From the NCBI RefSeq assembly GCF_001021165.1, contig NZ_AZAY01000002.1, forward strand, positions 1-64,000: DNA of 64,000 nucleotides. The letters run 5' to 3'. A program made the position numbers and the translations under genes. Positions 63,850-64,000 of the stretch are shown here, piece after piece. How positions within the stretch are numbered: position 1 is the stretch's first letter; each line of letters starts with the position of its first letter. The stretch is from Marinitoga sp. 1197. Its GTDB lineage: Bacteria > Thermotogota > Thermotogae > Petrotogales > Petrotogaceae. A model generated the notes under the pieces. The model saw nothing but the letters and a program-made list of their open reading frames with translations, was not told the DNA's origin and ran no database searches.

Positions 63850-64000
63850 ATGCATGTAAATTTAAATGAAAATAATATTAAAGATTATATAACCAACTAT
63901 TTCAATATTCAATTTAAAGATAAAATAAAAATTGAAATAGATAAAGGTTTTTATATAATTAATAATAAGATAAAATATCCAATATACAAATTTTGGGAGA
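63850..64000 (+). CDS. Start of an unidentified protein, cut by window end
   Basis: An open frame from ATG 63850 runs to the window end (50 codons), with AAAGGATGG upstream at the end of the wecB remnant. The visible part (for example KIKIEIDKGFYIINNKIKYP) is not enough to identify a family. Its place suggests another polysaccharide or cell-surface gene. Confidence 0.6.
   Translation, partial: MHVNLNENNIKDYITNYFNIQFKDKIKIEIDKGFYIINNKIKYPIYKFWE

Overview
The window reads as the chromosome of a very AT-rich member of the Thermotogota, most like the Petrotogales (a Marinitoga-type organism). I infer this from overall gene content, a GlpA-like/flavoprotein/DUF1667 trio and a sensor kinase whose core resembles Thermotoga maritima HK853, a glyQ-glyS pair, a TM0106-type nuclease beside era, strong AGGAGG-type ribosome binding sites with several TTG/GTG starts, and the near absence of GC-rich sequence. 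No rRNA, tRNA or CRISPR array was found.

Layout. 1-7812 (minus): a predicted AAA-ATPase cut by the window edge, then the cell-shape operon ruvC / mreB-mreC-mreD-PBP2, a secreted protein of unknown function and a HAD phosphatase. 7975-13640 (plus): a sensory operon of a substrate-binding lipoprotein, a hybrid histidine kinase, a receiver/HD-GYP protein and a secreted Fn3-like protein. 13841-20555: two flavoproteins plus DUF1667 (glycerol-3-phosphate type redox module), an HK853-like kinase, an HDOD protein, rbfA and truB. 20731-30366: AMMECR1 and radical SAM proteins of the AmmeMemoRadiSam set, ApbE, NusG-domain-II, Gx transporter, Maf, RadC, HD, PHP, CDF and racemase genes. 30397-34900 (minus): two cold-shock genes with matching leaders, a 5'-nucleotidase, a DUF89 protein, a wrecked rtcB and an acetate-type permease. 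35413-50244 (plus): deoC, a type II secretion/type IV pilus gene set ending in a large secretin, Memo, Gls24, FakA-like, glyQS, a RecB-like nuclease and era. 50529-54602 (minus): a tyrosine recombinase overlapping a Lon-like protease, and a pilin. 55011-64000 (plus): galE and an exopolysaccharide locus (sugar transferase, three glycosyltransferases, Wzz-like, Wzy-like) ending in a deleted wecB and a partial gene.

The most striking content is not a protein. At least eight full-length (about 195-200 bp) and four fragmentary copies of an imperfect palindrome lie between or at the ends of genes. Five copies have near-identical ends (TGTCTAAAAAGTC), and four of these are bracketed by 9-13 bp direct repeats, so they moved as mobile units. 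Each can fold into a long interrupted stem topped by two hairpins. Between subfamilies the stem and hairpin sequences are replaced while pairing is kept, and short unpaired motifs stay constant. Two copies sit between a consensus promoter and its gene (deoC, pilin). Two replaced the last codons of the gene they entered (truB and the Fn3-like gene). The apparent footprint of a lost copy lies at the stop codon of an HD-domain gene.

Protein calls rest on recognised motifs read by eye. No alignments or folding calculations were run, so residue positions are approximate and structures are inferred from hand pairing.
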